Assembly (NCBI GenBank): GCA_030998225.1
Contig: JAPYXD010000727.1
Span: 5,208,001 to 5,272,000 of the forward strand
Reading direction: 5' to 3'
From: Diplolepis rosae
Taxonomy: Eukaryota; Arthropoda; Insecta; Hymenoptera; Diplolepididae
Length of the DNA stretch: 64,000 nucleotides
Shown: one piece after another, positions 62,299 through 64,000 of the stretch
Numbering within the stretch: the first letter of the stretch is position 1
Layout of the letters: each line of letters begins with the position of its first letter
Notes under the pieces: model-generated
Told to the model about the DNA's origin: nothing
The model's database searches: none
What the model saw: the letters and a program-made list of their open reading frames with translations, nothing else
Position numbers and translations under genes: made by a program

Positions 62299-64000
62299 TT
62301 TATTCGCGAAACTATAGTACAGAAAAGAGTAGAGACCTCTTTTTTTGAAAGGATACTTTTTGCGATAGCACTCAGAGTGCTAAGATTTAAAAAAATGTAC
62401 AAAGCCGATTTGTTGTTGGCGAAAGTAGCAAGAGAAAACTCCAGAAAGAGAGAGAGAGAGAGAACAGTTAAGAAAATTATTAGTGCAAATTTGTGAGTAA
62501 AAAAAGGTTGAGGTGTTTTGAAATTTTAGATTTTGGATCAGATTGGAAAAAAGTTGTTTGAAGTAATGTAGATGGTGAAAATACAGTATGCGTGTGAATC
62601 TTGAACATTATATTGTCTATCTGAAAATGCATTACGACGATGAAGTTTCGTAGAGTCTTAATCGAAAACAAATTAATCAAATATAATCTAATCTATAAAG
62701 TCTATAATAAGGAAGCAGATTGCGAATTACTGTTAAACAATGCGGGGCCTTATAAGGACTTCCGCCGTTCTGTTTGCGTCGCTTCTTCGTTTCATTAGAG
62801 ACAGTAAGAGAAATTTTATCAACAGTAGCAATTATATTATATTTTAATCGATATTAAGTAATTTGACAAGCAATATTATCCGTCATGGGCAAGTGCTGGT
62901 AATGATGCGTTTGATGGAGAGAGGGAGAAGATTGATATTAGAAAGATGGTTGACACAAATAGTTGGATTTCAGAAAGGAAAGAAGGATCGTGAAACAAAA
63001 AGAAGGAAAGAGAGGCATTAAGTCTTTTAATTTATATTTATTAACTTATTTACCTTTTTGTCATTTATTGTTCTTTTTATAACATTAAATATTTGGATGA
63101 CTTCTTTCTGTTTCGCAATTTGAGTGAGATTAAAAATTGTAAGGTATTATTTTAAGGCCAGTATCGCAGCACGTATACTTTATTTTAAATATTATTTCTT
63201 ATTTCTATTTTACTAAGATAATATTGTATACCCAAAAGCGTGGCTTCCAATTTTCATGCGTTCTGAGCTGAAAAATAGAAAGTTATTTTAACCAGTATTT
63301 TATCTCTCAATCTTTCATAAATTTATTTTTATTTTTTAGAATTATTTTTTATTGGTATAATCGATAATATTAATGTACGAGAAACGCTTCGAGTGACAGC
63401 ATCACTTTGTAAATGGTCTATACGATTAAATAATTGTGATGTCCCATTCGAACAGAAAGACAAAAGTTCCTATACGATGATTATTTCTAACTTTGAAATT
63501 ATGAATTATTCAGACATTAAATATATCATTATAATATGCAGATATGTTACATTGCGTATCCATCACCTTTCTGTAATTCGCGATGTATGCATGGCAAGAG
63601 AAAGCGAGAAAAATTGCTAAAATATCTAATTCAGAAAGTTAATTGTAGGAATGTCAAGGTGAAAAAATAAATTTGAAAAAATGAATTATCTACTTTATTT
63701 ACTTTAGGCAATTGAGTTATTACTTTTATTAATTACTAGTACATTCGAATATTTCTGGTAATAACTAGTATACAAATTTTCTTTAGAAACTCGAATGAGT
63801 GAAATTGCTGTCATAGTTTTAGCTGCATGAAATTATATTTTTATTGTTTGGTGATAGTATTATAATTATTTCCAAATTTCTAGGATATTTTTTAGGTGCA
63901 TCACGAAACCTTCCATCCACAATGGCTTTTTCGGTGTTTGGTCGATAAATTGTATTGTGTGGATTTAAGTTGGAATTACGGAAAGTCCTAGAATGAAATG

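Larger units (their letters stand above)
59399..64000 (+). other. 3'-UTR and downstream region of paralogue B
   Basis: No further gene recognised. The extent of the 3'-UTR is unknown; AATAAA-type signals occur at several places (for example about 61797). The region holds the block shared with paralogue A, a let-7-type seed match, and a GA microsatellite at about 62447-62462. Open frames at 59477-59764, 61594-61809 and 63393-63620 lack motifs and credible context. Confidence 0.4.

Overview
This is an animal nuclear genomic window, almost certainly from an insect. It is AT-rich, with spliced genes and mostly short introns. Every confident gene is a conserved metazoan single-copy type with insect-like protein sequence. 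I lean towards a hymenopteran, but nothing in the sequence proves the order. Exon borders below were placed by hand: all coding introns join in phase and restore family-typical protein.

Layout. (1) 1-2225, minus: the N-terminal half of ORC2, running off the left edge. (2) 3028-6601, plus: an anoctamin (TMEM16), divergent from ORC2, with two GC-AG introns. (3) 7.4-15.1 kb: a stack of nested foldback transposable elements, several with target-site duplications. (4) 16158-17605, plus: PINCH (five LIM domains). (5) 18203-18625, minus: U1 snRNP protein C, tail-to-tail with PINCH. (6) 18724-20323: an inverted array of five copies of a 339-bp unit. Each unit holds a tRNA-like cloverleaf and a T-run, and an 11-bp direct repeat flanks the whole array, which probably sits in the U1-C leader intron. 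(7) 22232-25636, plus: MCM4, with NRF1-like and E2F motifs upstream. (8) 25.6-33 kb: gene-poor, repeats. (9) 37223-40840 and 56916-59398, plus: two tandem paralogues of the wech/LIN-41-type B-box NHL proteins, each probably with a distant non-coding first exon. (10) 59.4-64 kb: downstream region of the second wech gene, no further gene recognised.

The genes do not form one pathway. ORC2 and MCM4 both act in replication licensing. PINCH (integrin-linked kinase adaptor) and Wech (reported in Drosophila to link integrin and ILK) both act at muscle attachment sites. I treat this co-location as a curiosity.

The most unusual structures are the inverted tRNA-like array, the local wech duplication with a short stretch of 3'-UTR similarity kept between copies, and the density of near-palindromic foldback families (TTAAGG-ended, ACGT-rich and others).
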